This document shows positions 1-11,116 of a stretch of 64,000 nucleotides of DNA, one piece after another; the first letter of the stretch is position 1, and each line of letters starts with the position of its first letter. The position numbers and the translations under genes were made by a program. The stretch lies in NCBI GenBank assembly GCA_026770025.1, contig JAMXDE010000027.1:620001-684000 (forward strand), given 5' to 3'. The notes beneath the pieces were generated by a model. The model was given only the letters and a program-made list of their open reading frames with translations. It did not search any database and was not told where the DNA came from. The DNA comes from Craspedostauros australis (taxonomy: Eukaryota > Bacillariophyta > Bacillariophyceae > Mastogloiales > Achnanthaceae).

Positions 1-894
1 TCTCTGCCCGAGATCAGCGCCATGCGCGCAGGTGAGATCAAGAAGGAGTTGGAGAGCTACGGAGTTTCGACCAAGGCCTTCCTGGAGAAGTCGGAACTCG
101 TCTCCGCGCTCAAGAAGGCCAGATCGGACGGCATGACGCCGAAGGCGGCAGCTTCTACCGCCTCCACGACGGCTGACGCCGGCACTAGCAGTAGCAGTGG
201 CACCGCTGCCAAGCAGGAGAACGACGACGGCCGGCCACGCGAAATTCGGTTGCAGGAGGAGATGGATAAATGCAAAGCCATGAAGGCTTCCGAGCTCAAG
301 AAGGAACTCGAGGAGCGAGGTGTGTCCACGAAGACCTTCTTTGAGAAGTCGGAATTCGTCAAGGCGTTGGCCGAAGCGCGTGTGGATGGTGTCCAGAAGA
401 AGGATGAGGAAGAAACCGTGTATGCCGACGTCGAGGTGCTGACGGATGATTCCTCTGGACCGCGCGCGAAGTCATCGGATCAGCAGCAGCAACAACAACA
501 GCAATCGTCGTCGTCTCCGTTCGGAGGAGGCGGTGCAGCAGGTGGCAATCCTTTCGGTGATATGGGAGGAATGGGTGGCATGGGTGGAATGGGTGGCATG
601 GGTGGAATGGCTGACATGTTGAAGAATATGGGTGGCATGGGCGGTATGGGCGGTATGGGCGGTGGCAACCCATTCGGTGGAATGGGCGGCATGGGTGGCA
701 TGGGTGACACGATGGGCAAAGCGCAAGAGCTCATGAAGAACCCTGAGGTCATGGAGATAATGCGGGAGGCACAGTCGAACCCAAAGATCATGCAGGCCAT
801 GACCGAATGCATGTCGAACCCGGCCGCATTCGCCAAGTACCAAAGCGACCCAGAGATTGCACGAGTCATCAACAAGCTGCGTAAGTTCATTTGA
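1..894 (+). CDS. SAP/ARMET-C-like repeat and STI1-domain protein (5' end cut by window)
   Basis: The frame is open from base 1, so this is the C-terminal part of a longer protein. Two related helical repeats are visible, around residues 8-44 (RAGEIKKELESYGVST) and 97-130 (KASELKKELEERGVST). They have the L-K-x-E-L-x-x-x-G-V-S-T-K pattern seen in SAP and ARMET C-terminal domains. A poly-Gln tract and a Gly-Met-rich GMGGM repeat follow. The last 60 residues form an STI1/Hop DP-like module (ELMKNPEVMEIMREAQ, then NPAAFAKY). STI1 modules occur in Hsp70/Hsp90 co-chaperones and ubiquilins and bind hydrophobic clients or chaperones, so a co-chaperone role is inferred. A GTAAGT at 881 could be a splice donor that replaces the last five codons. 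The acceptor-like sites at 1109 and 1124 give short tails, so the open-frame stop is used here. Confidence 0.75.
   Translation, partial: SLPEISAMRAGEIKKELESYGVSTKAFLEKSELVSALKKARSDGMTPKAAASTASTTADAGTSSSSGTAAKQENDDGRPREIRLQEEMDKCKAMKASELKKELEERGVSTKTFFEKSEFVKALAEARVDGVQKKDEEETVYADVEVLTDDSSGPRAKSSDQQQQQQQQSSSSPFGGGGAAGGNPFGDMGGMGGMGGMGGMGGMADMLKNMGGMGGMGGMGGGNPFGGMGGMGGMGDTMGKAQELMKNPEVMEIMREAQSNPKIMQAMTECMSNPAAFAKYQSDPEIARVINKLRKFI
482..505 (+). repeat. CAG/CAA repeat encoding poly-Gln
   Basis: A run of CAG and CAA codons lies inside the STI1-domain gene and encodes nine or so consecutive Gln followed by Ser. It separates the SAP-like repeats from the Gly-Met region. Confidence 0.85.
556..712 (+). 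repeat. Gly-Met-Gly-Gly coding minisatellite
   Basis: Imperfect tandem units of the form GGTGGCATGGGT/GGAATG are repeated many times in frame. They encode GMGGM runs broken by ADMLKNM and NPFGGM. Gly-Met spacers like this are common beside STI1 modules in chaperone cofactors. Confidence 0.85.
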
Positions 895-1500
895 GAGCAT
901 TGGCGCATCAGCTCAACCAATACAACGAACACGAGTGTCACGATGGAGAGAAGAACGTGCGTATCGGTGGAGTGTACGAGTACTGATAGAGAACTTGAGT
1001 ATATCATAGTAATATGACACTCTCCGAGTATTAGCATTCTGTTCTGCTTCACCCCACTCAAACGAACACCAAAGCAAGAGGACGACACAATTCCTCCGCA
1101 TTTTTGCAGATGAAAATACGCAGTTGCAATCGATGTTCCCCTTCCTCCACAAGCTCCGCAGTTGCAGTTCACGCAATTAGGTGTTTCTTGCGCGTGAAGA
1201 AGGCCACTTGAAACAAGTGACGTACGTATCACGCCGCGCTCGTATCCGTACAGAACGAAATTAGGTGCCACGCGTTGCTATTCATATCCAAGGATGAGAA
1301 GAAGGCAATCAGAATAAACTCCACTGGTGGATTGCCAGGGTGTTTCGGCGGCTTCACAACTTGTTGGGGTTCTACTCGTACTTGTTGTGTTAAGGTGATG
1401 TGGTGTATTTTCCCGGCGCGTGTACTCGTACATACGTATCTGCCCTCGCTTGCTTCTTGCTGGCGCATTTCTTTTTTCTGCTGCTCACCAAGGGTGGAGC
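895..1500. other. Intergenic gap between convergent genes
   Basis: About 600 bp lies between the end of the STI1 gene (+) and the eEF3 stop codon (-). Short open frames here show no recognisable protein. The gap carries three copies of a GTACGAGTAC / TACTCGTAC-type motif (near 974, 1373 and 1422) and possible splice acceptors at 1109 and 1124. Confidence 0.6.
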
Positions 1501-4500
1501 TTACAGGAGGTCCTTTTCGAAGGCGAACTCCTCCTCGTCGGAGTCGAGCTCTTCGCCGGACTTGATCTTGGCCTTGACCTTCTTGAGGAGCTGCTTCTCC
1601 TCCTTCTTGGAGAGCTTCTTCTTTTCTTGCTTGATCTCGACCTTGTTACCGGCGGCATCAGTCATCTCCTTGAGCTGCTGCTGGTCGTTGATCTTGGTGT
1701 CCTGCTTCAACATCCAGTCGGCATCTCCCTTGGTCTCCAGATGTCCGGCGTCCATGACCCATGTCTCCGGGCACAGCTGCGAGACGAACTCGTTGTTGTG
1801 GGAAATGATGATGATACCTCCCTCGAACGACTCGATGGCGCTGGCAAGGCCACCGAGAGACTCGCGGTCGAGGTAGTTGGTTGGCTCGTCCAGGATGACG
1901 ATGTGAGGCTGCATCCACATGGCAGCGGCAATGACGACCTTCACCTTCTGTCCTCCAGAGAGGGCGGACATACGGTAGTGGGTTCCGAACTCACGGGCGA
2001 GTCCGCATCCCTCCAAATGCTCTTCGACGTTCTTGGTGGAGAGCGGGCGCACGTAGACACCAGCAAGCTGGGCGAGCTTGAGATCGACGGCCTTCATGGC
2101 CTTCTCCCATCCCATCTTCTTGAGGGTCTTGGCTCCAAGGTACTCGCCGGAGTCCACGGATGATCCGGAGTACTTGACTTCGTATTCGTAGTCCTTGCTT
2201 TTGTTTTGCTTACGTCCCCCGACAAGCTCAGAGACGACCTTCTTGATCTTCTGGATCTTGCCGGAGGCCTCGTCGATGATCTGAAGCTCGAATGGAGTCT
2301 TCTGGAGCTTGAGCTCCTCGTCAGTGAACTGCATGGAAACCTTGACCAAGGATTCCTTGTCCTCACCGCCGTTGGCGAAGCGCCATCGGATGTACTCGTT
2401 TGGTGTCTTGTCCAAGTGGCTCTCGATGTGATGGAAAGCGTGCTGGGCGACGTAAGCGATACGGGCGTTGGGGTGCTTCCACACATCTCCGATCTGTGGC
2501 ATGATCTCTCCGACGAGGAGCTTGATCATGGTGGACTTTCCGGCACCGTTCTCGCCGATGCAAGCAACACGAGAGGAGAGGGAGACCTGGACGCTGATGT
2601 TGAAGAGGGTTGGGCTGTCGTTTCCTGGGTAGGTGAAGGTGCACTTCTGCATCTTCATGAGGGCCTTACCCTTGGAACGGACTCCCTCAATCGGGCCTGG
2701 GTTGGGGAACCTGAACTTGAGCTTGGATCCCTTGAGGGTGAAGTAGGCACGGGCGGCTGGATTGGTCTTGACGTACTCATCCAAGTTACCCTTGTAGGTG
2801 CGGAGCTTCAGGTTGTCGAAGGCAAGGATGTTGGTACAGCAATCGTTGAGGAGACCGGAGTCGTGACTCACGATGATCGAGGTGACGCCATCGAGGGAGT
2901 TGAGGTAGGTCTTCACCCACGCGACGTTGATCACATCCAAGTGATTGGTAGGCTCATCCAGGAGAAGGATATCGGCCTTCTGAAGCATGGCACGGGCCAG
3001 CGCAAGCTTCATGCGCCATCCTCCGGAGAGGGTGGACACGGCGTGATCTGGCTTGGCCTTGCCATCTGGAGTAAATCCGACGGTGGAGAGCACCTCGCGG
3101 ATCTGAGCGACTTCGATTCCCATGGCCTTGATCTTTTCGTCGGCGGCGACGTAATCGACGCAGGACAAGTGAGACTGCTCTCCCTGGATATCGGCCTCGA
3201 CGAAGACGGTGCGGACCTGGGTGACATCTGGGAAACCCTCGACCTGGTTGTTGGCGATGGATCTCATGAGGGTGGTCTTACCGCAATCGTTGGCTCCCAA
3301 AAGACCGTAGTTACGTCCACGGAGCAGCTTCATCTTGGTGTTGTGGAGAAGGATCTTGGTACCGTAGGCGAGGGTGAACAGGCAGTTGCACAACTCCTCG
3401 GCATCATCGTCATCATCATCCTCGTCTGGGATCTCGAGCATCTTTTCGGCCTCGACACGGACCTCCTCGATGTACTTCTCAGCGTCGGCCTTGGAGAAGT
3501 AGGACTCGACAATCGGAACGATGTTGTTTGTCCACTGGATGTCCTCCATGAAGTGCAAGTCCATCATGCACGTGGCGACGGTGCAGGCGAACTTGATGGT
3601 CTCAAGCTTGCCGCCATCGGCACCCTCGGACTTGAAACTCTTGAGGAAGAGATCCTCGAGCTTGGAGACATCTCCACGGACGGAGGCCTGCTTGTCGGCG
3701 AGGCCCTTGAGGCGGTTCAGCTGGGACACGGCACGCTCGGTGACGGCACGGGCCTCGGGATCGGCGATGGAGCTGGCGTTGGTCTCGAGGGCTGGCAACA
3801 GGAGCGGGAGGAAAGGAGCGGCATCGAGCGGGTTGTCAACGAGCTTGCTCATGTTGTCAATAATGACGGAGGACTGGCGCTTGGTGGCGGTTGTCTTCTC
3901 GCGGAGTCCGCGGAGGAGGAGCGGCACGACCATGGCGAGGGCTGGGGACTCGACGGACTGCACGAAGGTGACTCCGGCCATCTTGTGCATGATCTCCGGC
4001 ACCTCCTTTGGCTTGGTGATGGCGGTGAGGATCTGCTTGGTCATGTGCTCGATATCCTTGTTACCGACAACGGCCAAGGCGTTCTTCATGGCAGCGGTGG
4101 CGGCGACCTTGACCTGCTTCTTGGTGTCCCACATGCATGCGGTAACCTCTGGAACGATCAAAGGAAGGGCATCTCCGAGCTGCTTTGGAGCACTTGTGCT
4201 GAATCGGGCAATGCATTGCAGGGAGAGTTCGCGGATTGGCCACTTCTTCTCGACTGGGAGGGCGGCGAAGAGGGCAGGGAGCAGCGCCTTCATACCGAAT
4301 GGCGTGATGTTGTCGCAGATGGCGAAGGCGGTCTCCTTGGCGGCGGTCTTGACATCCTTGCTCTTGTGGTTGGCCTGCTCCATGCCTGCGATTCGCACAA
4401 GTTAAGGTTCACAGTCGCGCATCATCACAAGTAACCAAATCAAGAAAAATATGCGTTTGGGAGGTGAGTTGGTGGTCAATTCAATAGGTCATCATTTCTC

Positions 4501-4870
4501 ATTCCAACTTTTGGTGTCAACATCGAGCGCGCTTTGTCCAGAATCGAATCCCATCAATGATGCTCCCCCATCGAATGCAGCAACGATCGATGCTCGCGCA
4601 TGCATTGTGCTGAACACGACCGCGAAGAAACTTACATGCTCCCAAGCATTCCTTGGTGAATTGTTGGGCCGCTGGGCACCCCTCAGCGAGTGCCTTGGCT
4701 GTCTTGAGACCTGCGAGGGCCTCAGCATCAGTCTTGCTTCCGCATCGGGCGGCCAGGGTGCCGATGTTGGCGGCGAGACCGGACTTCTCAACTCCCTCGG
4801 ACTTGACGGTGTCGACGACAGAGGCGGCGTCGTCGAGAGTGAGGGCTGCCAATTTAGCTTCCAAAGACAT
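1501..4870 (-). CDS. EEF3: Translation elongation factor 3 (eEF3), ABC-F type ATPase
   Basis: eEF3 is a ribosome-bound ATPase that helps release E-site tRNA and drives late translocation. Exon 1 is 4870-4636 (starts MSLEAKL). A 250-nt GTAAGT...CAG intron covers 4635-4386. Exon 2 is 4385-1501. The splice joins phase 1 to phase 2 as a Cys codon (GA-C-MEQANHK) and gives 1039 aa, matching the roughly 1044 aa of yeast eEF3. N-terminal HEAT repeats come first (FARFSTSAPK-type helices). ABC1 has Walker A GANDCGKTT near residue 442, signature LSGGWRMKLALARA and Walker B ILLLDEPTNHLD. ABC2 has Walker A GENGAGKST near 690, signature LSGGQKVK and Walker B IVILDEPTNYLD, with a chromodomain-like insert (YEYEVKYSG). 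The C terminus is Lys-rich then acidic. All catalytic motifs are intact. The 742-codon antisense frame is only a shadow of its codon bias. Confidence 0.97.
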
Positions 4871-7539
4871 GGTTTCTGTTTTCAACTGGTTGGGCTTGTT
4901 GGTTTTCCCTTGCTGTTGTTTTGGAGTTGTTTGGCATTGTTCGGCATTGTTCATGCGAGCAGGAGATGGCGAGGAATCCGCGTGTGATGCACAATGGAAA
5001 TCATGCAAATGGATGTAGAGCGAAAGCAATTGCGGAATTGAAAAGACGACAGTTCGGTGAGCGTCATTAGCGGTCGACAATCACCGCTTTGGGGGTCTTC
5101 CTGTTCGGAGAGATCCAAGCGTGTGCACGGCGGAGACAATAATGGCTGGATGGAGGGGACGTGGCGGCGCCGAATCTCGTTGGGGGTTTGCAAGGAGCAT
5201 CACCTCGTGTGATCTCAAGCTGTGACATGGCATGATGTAACATAACATGAGATGTTGTGGCAGGACCTCCGATGGGTGTCCTCAGCAATGTCTTCCCGAG
5301 AATCATCACAAGACGACGAGATGTCTCCGCGAATCTTTCATCGACGACCGCAGAATTCTTTCTCGACTGCGACCTTGGTCAGCGTCAGCGGCAGCGGCAG
5401 AGGAGCATGGTCAGATCATGCCAGGGTCCTCCATGTGCTGCTACTGCATCTACTGATACGACGCTTCCGTTGTTTCGTCGCGTCCTCGCTGTTCGTCTCA
5501 CTCGTGGTGAACGTACCTCAGAAGTTGAGAATGGGTCAGGGAGTTGATTTTATGAGAACTGCGGGAGTTGCTCTTCGCGCAGTTGCCGCCGTCTTTTTTG
5601 TTGACGCTGTTGTGATTGTTGTGATTGTTGTGGTGGCCGCGCACCATCCACACCACGATGGTGCTCGTGGCGGCAGTGGTCGTGGTGGGGAAGCAGCGCA
5701 TTGCTCTCTCTCTCTCTTCATGGGCGGAGTGCACGAGTACGAAGACGCCACACGTATGCGCAGCTCGTGGGTTGATTGGTTGGTTGGTCAGTGTTCCGCG
5801 GAAAGACCGAAAAAGACTCATTGTTGTTTTCAGTGGCCTGCAGCGACACAGCGGAGGCACACGTTCGGACGTGGAGATGATCGGTATTCGCACCTGAATA
5901 AAGTCGAATGATACGTACGTCGACGGTGACGCTCATTGTCCAATCATAATCAATCCCATGTGACGAATGAAGTTGCAGCAAGCTCATAACCAAATGGTCT
6001 GCCAACACGAAACGACCACTCTTTTTTGTCACCACGACACATTTTTTCTCGGCTTTGTGGTGACTCCGTGGAGGCCACAATCCGGCTGATCGGATTCGAT
6101 CAGATGGATGAGTGGATGGAGATTTGGCGACCACATGCCAACGTTTCTGCGAACGGTCAGCAAACACAATTCATGTATTGAGTGAGTAGGTATAGTTGTG
6201 TGAAGGCAGTGTTAGTCGTATAGTACGCTCTGTTCTAGAGAGTTAGGTTGTGCAGATGGATGTCCGATGTGTGCCCGTCATGCTAGCATCCACTCCTTAC
6301 AATATTATGAACAAGTAGGAAGGAAGGAAAGAAGGATGGATGGATGGATGGATGCATGCATGCATGCATGCCATGGAGGAAGCTGCTCGTGCTAGTTCTT
6401 CTCTGTTTCAGCCGATGTCTTTTGCACAAGCAAGACAATGGAGGAGCAACTTCCCTCCACACATTGCACTTGCCGGAGCCGACAGGTGTACCAGTAGCCA
6501 CGCTACTGGATGAAATGTTTTCGTGGAGGCAACATCTGCGGCATAATCCCGAAACTATGCGGATTCTCCAACAACACGAACAAAAAGAAATCAACTCATA
6601 TCACTGGTGCTTCGGATGCAGCCAGAAGGGATGTCTCCAAGCCTATTTCTTCCGTACAAGTAGAGCATGCACATACGAGGAGGTTGTAAGATGCTTTACT
6701 TCAGCTGCGGTCATTTTCATCTCTCTTTCTGCAGCTCTGATGGCACGAGAGCGCGGCGCAGGAGAATGATGTCTCCACTGCGACAAAAGAAGTTCCCCAG
6801 AGCACTCCAAGATGGCCAAAGTGTTCTTCTGCCTTGTCGTCGAGGTAAAGATCTATAATAGAACGTACTCCATTGTGCTCGTTGCTCCACTTCCTTCTTC
6901 TCCTCCCTCTGAAGGTACGCCAAGAGATGGGCGGAGTGTTGCTGCTTGGAGAATGTTGCCGGACTCGGTTCAGTGAACCATTCTCGCTCAACGTGTCCAT
7001 AGGTGCTTCTATGGGTTGAGGCAGGACTTTGACAAACGCGCCGTCAACTAGAGTCATCATATACCTCAACAGTCTGCGCATTAGTAATCTGCTAGGACTC
7101 TACTCCACTCTACTCTAATACTCCACATCACTTGCAAACCTTGGCCAAGATTCTGCGATCGCAGAGAATCTATTGCACTCCCGTGAGTTCGTGATTGGGA
7201 ATGAGTCTTGTCACAGAAGAGTCACGGACGAACAAACCAAACGAAACGTGGACCACGAGCAACACTGGACACAACACAACACCGACCATAACACGACAAC
7301 TCTGCCAACGCACCAACAATGGCCAAAAAGCCTCAGGAAGGAGCGGCAGACACCAACGGAACGGAAGTATAGTACCTCCGTGCAGTCGGTCGTACACATA
7401 GAAGGTCAATTGCTCCAGAGAGTAGAGAGCACTCGACTCTGGTCAGGAAGCACCGGTGTTGGAGGGGAGGATTGCAAGAGAGGAGAGACAGGCTCACCCA
7501 CTCATTCCAGCACTTCGACTTGCAGCAAGAAGACGAATC
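4871..7539. other. 2.7-kb gap between divergent eEF3 and RlmN-like genes
   Basis: Open frames of up to 219 codons occur here, but they overlap on both strands, are low in complexity and show no domain. I see no supported gene. The gap probably holds both promoters and 5' UTRs. It includes CT-rich and ATTGTTGTGATTG-type tracts near 5600, a CGAGTAC copy at 5734 and a compound microsatellite at 6317-6371. A short unspliced or multi-exon gene cannot be excluded. Confidence 0.5.
6317..6372 (+). repeat. Compound tetranucleotide microsatellite (GGAA)n(GGAT)n(GCAT)n
   Basis: AGGA/GGAA units pass into about five GGAT units and then about five GCAT units. The GCAT part is self-complementary and could form a cruciform. 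It lies in non-coding DNA. Confidence 0.9.
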
Positions 7540-9694
7540 ATGGCGAAGTCGTACGCAGGCCAAGTGAGGGGTCGGCGCAGGGCTCCCAGTCCCAACTCCA
7601 TCCTCGACCGCAAGGCCTTGAAGCAGGCGTTGGATGACGAGGGCATCGCCGTCAAGAAGATCCACATGGACGCATTCTACCAGGCGATGCATCGACAGCA
7701 CTACCCATCGTTGCGGAGGTTTGTGGACAATTACTACGCGTACGAGCGTGGTGAGGATGTGGAGAATGACATGAATGGTCCGAATGCCGGCTCAACAGCA
7801 GGATTATCTGCAGGCCCAACTGCAGGTTCAACTGCTGGAGGCATGATCGCAAGACCGCTGAAGAACAAAATCACTTCGCGCAAGAACAAGAACCGCTCGC
7901 AGCTGCCCAAGGTGTTGCTGGAGTACCTCACAACCACGCAGGATTTCGTCACGACCACGTCGACGATCAGGGAGCGCATCACCTCGAAGGACCGCTCCAC
8001 CACCAAGCTCATCGTGCAGCTGCATGACGGTCAGGTGGTGGAGAGCGTCATCATGCGCTACGCCAAGAAAGGCTCGGGCCGTGCCAGTCTCTGCGTCTCG
8101 TCGCAGTGCGGCTGCGCAATGGGCTGCACATTCTGCGCCACCGGCACCATGGGGCTCTCCGGAAACCTCACGACCGGCGAGATCCTGGAGCAGCTCGTCC
8201 ACGCGGATTACGTCCTGGCGGAGGAGCACATGCGGCGCGAGGATAAGTCAAAGAAGATCGATCTGGTGCGCAACGTCGTCTTCATGGGGATGGGAGAGCC
8301 GTTGGACAACTACGGCAACGTCGTCGAAGCTTGTCGCGGCATGATGGATCGCAAGCGATGGAATTTGGCGCACGGCCGCGTCACGGTGTCGACCGTCGGT
8401 CTCGTTTCGCAAATTCGCAAGCTCACCGCCGACCTTCCGGAAGTCGGTCTGGCGTTGAGTCTGCATGCGCCCAACCAAGAGGCCCGAACCGCCATCGTGC
8501 CAACGGCCGCCCGCTACCCCATCGAAGACCTCATCGATGCCCTTGACGGTCACATGATGGCCTACCTCAGGAGACGCGTGGGGGGTAATTACACCAAGGA
8601 GGAACGCGCCAAAGAGAGTGCGAGGCGCCGTGCCATGATTGAATACGTCATGCGTAAGTTCTATGTGGGTGTTGCCACTGCAGCTATGTCTGTGGCGTCT
8701 GCAATGTTCTTGGCGCCTGCGAATGCATTCGTTTCCAATCCAAGGACAGCGAAGGGAATCATCAAGGTTCTCCCTGTCTCTCTCTCTCTCGTTTCCTCCA
8801 AGTGATTCTGCCGTTATTCGAAGCATCTCCAGTACATGCGTATGTGCATGTATATGTATATGTGCACATGTATGTGTGTGTGCTCATTCATGGTCCGTCG
8901 ACATGCTCGATTCTTTCCCACGTCTACTCATGCTGCATGCTCCACTCCTCACTCGATTCCTAACTCATCTCAATCGCATGCCTTGACGATTCTGCGTTGT
9001 TGCTTTCTCTTGGAACCGCCCAAAATCATCTCACCTATGTACGAGTACAGTCGAGGGAGAGTCATCGACATTCAAGTGTGCCCACCAACTTGGAAAGCTG
9101 TGCGAAAATCGTCAACTGGTCGTCAACCTCATCCCGTACAATGCAACTGACGTCAAGGACAAGCTGCGCTGTCCCAGCGATGAGCACATGCAGGAATTCA
9201 AGAAGATTGTCTCATCTTACGGCGCGTTTTGCACCATCCGCAGGACTATGGGAGCGGACATTGCTGGGGCCTGCGGACAGCTCGTCAAGAAGACGCAAGG
9301 GGGTGAAGGCGCCCCGGCCGTTGTCAGTACAAAGAACGATGAAAGAACACCCCTTCAACATGACCTGGCTACGCACCTGGACATCGAGGACGTCATGTTG
9401 CCGCATGCTTCTTCTGCTTCTGCCACGAGCGTGACCACTACCGGCGCTGTCACTCCCGCAGCCCACCCCAACGAAACGGCGGACCATTCAGCGAGTGAAG
9501 AAGTGGAGAAAGATGATGTGCGCACGGGAAGAAGCATGCTGAGCTCTTCTTCGGTGCCGTCAAGGCAACCGTGGCTGTCGTCTCTGTCCAACCAAGAGCT
9601 GTACTCCATCGAGAATATCCTCACCGTTGCCACTGCGGTGGCGGCATCATCCTTTCTGGCATCATCCGTCATTCTTCTCCGCAAGAAACGCTAG
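7540..9694 (+). CDS. RlmN/Cfr-family radical-SAM RNA methyltransferase with C-terminal tail anchor
   Basis: RlmN enzymes methylate C2 of adenosine in 23S rRNA (A2503) and in some tRNAs. Exon 1 is 7540-8653, a 397-nt GTAAGT...CAG intron is 8654-9050, and exon 2 is 9051-9694. Joining at a split Leu codon restores YVM-L-EGESS...CAHQLGKLC...VNLIPYN, the expected RlmN order, and gives 585 aa. The start MAKSYAG fits the ATG after several in-frame alternatives. Cluster cysteines CAMGCTFC are Cys192/196/199. Cys185 (LCVSSQ) and Cys446 (AGACGQL) match E. coli Cys118 and methyl-carrier Cys355. GMGEPLDNY and the LSLHAPNQ strand are present. After the catalytic core comes about 125 residues of Ser/Glu-rich linker, then a hydrophobic segment (about 560-581) and RKKR at the end, which looks like a tail anchor. 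No N-terminal transit peptide is evident, which is odd for an organelle rRNA enzyme. Confidence 0.92.
8836..8884 (+). repeat. TATG/TGTG-rich repeat in RlmN-like intron
   Basis: Alternating purine-pyrimidine sequence (GTATGTGCATGTATATGTAT and on) of about 49 bp lies inside the single intron of the RlmN-like gene. Confidence 0.8.
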
Positions 9695-10187
9695 CACACA
9701 AACACAACAAACGGTCTGAAGAGCAGGCGTTCGAGTGCGCGTCATATCAACTCATGCAATACGCTGCGCATCGTGCGACGCTGTCTGCTCTACTCTGCGT
9801 TATTGTAGAGTTGAGATAGATGCGGAACAGAAACGCGGTTGTGAGAACATTGTGATAATCAGCACGGTAGCAGTTCTTGTTCGTGGTGTAGTAGTAGAGT
9901 GGTATGGTGGAGAAGAGTACTCTTGTTGGTGTAGTCTTTGCTTGTATTCCCTATTTTTTATTGTTGGCGTTGTCTTGTTTTGGTATGGTACGACTATGGT
10001 ATTGGGTAGCGGCATGTCGCGCAACATGGTATGATTTGATTTCATCGTTCTTTTCGGTGATTCTCCTCGTCTCACGTTCAGCGTGGCATGGTCGAATGCA
10101 CCGGCTCGTTCGTACGTGGTCTCGATCCAACCGTTCCATTCTCTGACAACAAGCATAAATGGCCCTCCTTTCATTCGCGGAACGAGT
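9695..10187. other. Gap after RlmN-like gene
   Basis: About 490 bp holds the 3' UTR of the RlmN-like gene and the 3' flank of the weak minus-strand gene. It is T/G-rich on the plus strand, with an AGAGTACTCT palindrome near 9913. No gene is visible. Confidence 0.5.
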
Positions 10188-11116
10188 TCAGTTCATCATT
10201 CGTCGTCGTTTGTCAGGTCTCAATTGGAAGCTCTCAACTCCGGTGTTGCATACGCCTTCATTGTGCGAGTGCTCTGCCACGGAGGTGCATGGAGTGGGAG
10301 GGTTTGATTCCGTTGCAGAGAATGGAAATTGCGATGGTTGTTGCGAAGGCAGAACGCGTGTGTGCTGTTGCTGCGTGCCAACATAGCGTGCTCGATCAGC
10401 GTCATCACTTGCTGTTGTGCTCATTCCCCCTTCCCACATGCCGGTAGCCGCCCTCTTTGGCTGACGACGTCGTGCCGCAACCAGCTGAGCGTCTTCTCGC
10501 TCATGCTCCTGCTGCTCGCTCTGCAGCTGCTGTTGTTGTCGCAGCTCTTGCGCAATCCTGCGCCTTTGCGTCTGTTCCTTCATTACGTGTCGCCGCCGAA
10601 GCAGCTTTCTGTGGACCAGGTACGGTTGGTTAGTCACTGTTGGAGTTGATGTCGTGATACAAGAGCCGGTGCGATTTGGTCAAATTCGAGTCGACGGGCG
10701 GTGAGCAAAGATGGTAATGTTGAGTTGACAGATGAATGACAAATGACGAATGTTTGAGCGAACTTAGGGTCCACATCATCAAGCGGTGGCACTTTCTGCA
10801 TATGCAAGTTTTGCGTCTGGACGTTCATGCTGCCACAGTCTTGTGAAGGTATGTGCGCACCAACAAGCATCCTGGACGGCGGAGAACACTTACCGCATGT
10901 ATCCGTAGCGAACAAATACGCGAGGAAGTCATCTCCGTTGCTTGCTGCGTCGCTCCGCTGGGACAACGATGGACACTGCGAGAATGCAGGCGTTTGTGAT
11001 TCCGAGCCCTGTTTGGCAGATGTGACGCCCGCATCCATTTGTGCTGATTGGTTCAGGATCGTAGTGTGGGTTGCGCAGTGCTGTGGACAGAGTGGCATTG
11101 CAACAACCGATGTCAT
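10188..11116 (-). CDS. Putative basic, Gln-rich coiled-coil protein (two exons, weak support)
   Basis: I do not recognise this protein and am not sure it is real. Exon 1 would run 11116-10764 (MTSVVAMPLC...), a 155-nt intron 10763-10609 would have a weak AA|GTTCGC donor and a good CCACAG acceptor, and exon 2 would run 10608-10188. The phases agree and join as DDVDPK-KLLRRRHVMKEQ, giving 257 aa. Exon 2 encodes an Arg/Gln-rich helix (RRRIAQELRQQQQLQSEQ), a disordered middle and a C-terminal basic PDKRRRMMN, which suggests a nuclear protein. An upstream in-frame ATG at 11341 would extend it by 75 residues. A GTAAGT at about 10890 (after FATDTC) and an acceptor 55 nt later could define a further tiny in-frame intron. 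No domain hit is apparent by eye. Confidence 0.3.

Noticed and set aside
480-1271. Minus-strand frame of 263 codons with Pro/Ile-rich repeats
   Set aside because: It is the complement of the Gly-Met repeats of the STI1 gene.
2206-4434. A 742-codon plus-strand frame opposite eEF3
   Set aside because: It is the exact complement of the conserved eEF3 coding sequence, has no domain, and arises from codon bias that avoids antisense stops.
5252-5911. 219-codon plus-strand frame in the eEF3/RlmN gap
   Set aside because: It mixes Ala/Val/Arg runs with no domain, has no conserved-looking blocks and overlaps other frames on both strands.
6317-6372. Microsatellite read as a coding frame (MDGCMHACM)
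   Set aside because: It is a simple GGAT/GCAT repeat with no coding signature around it.
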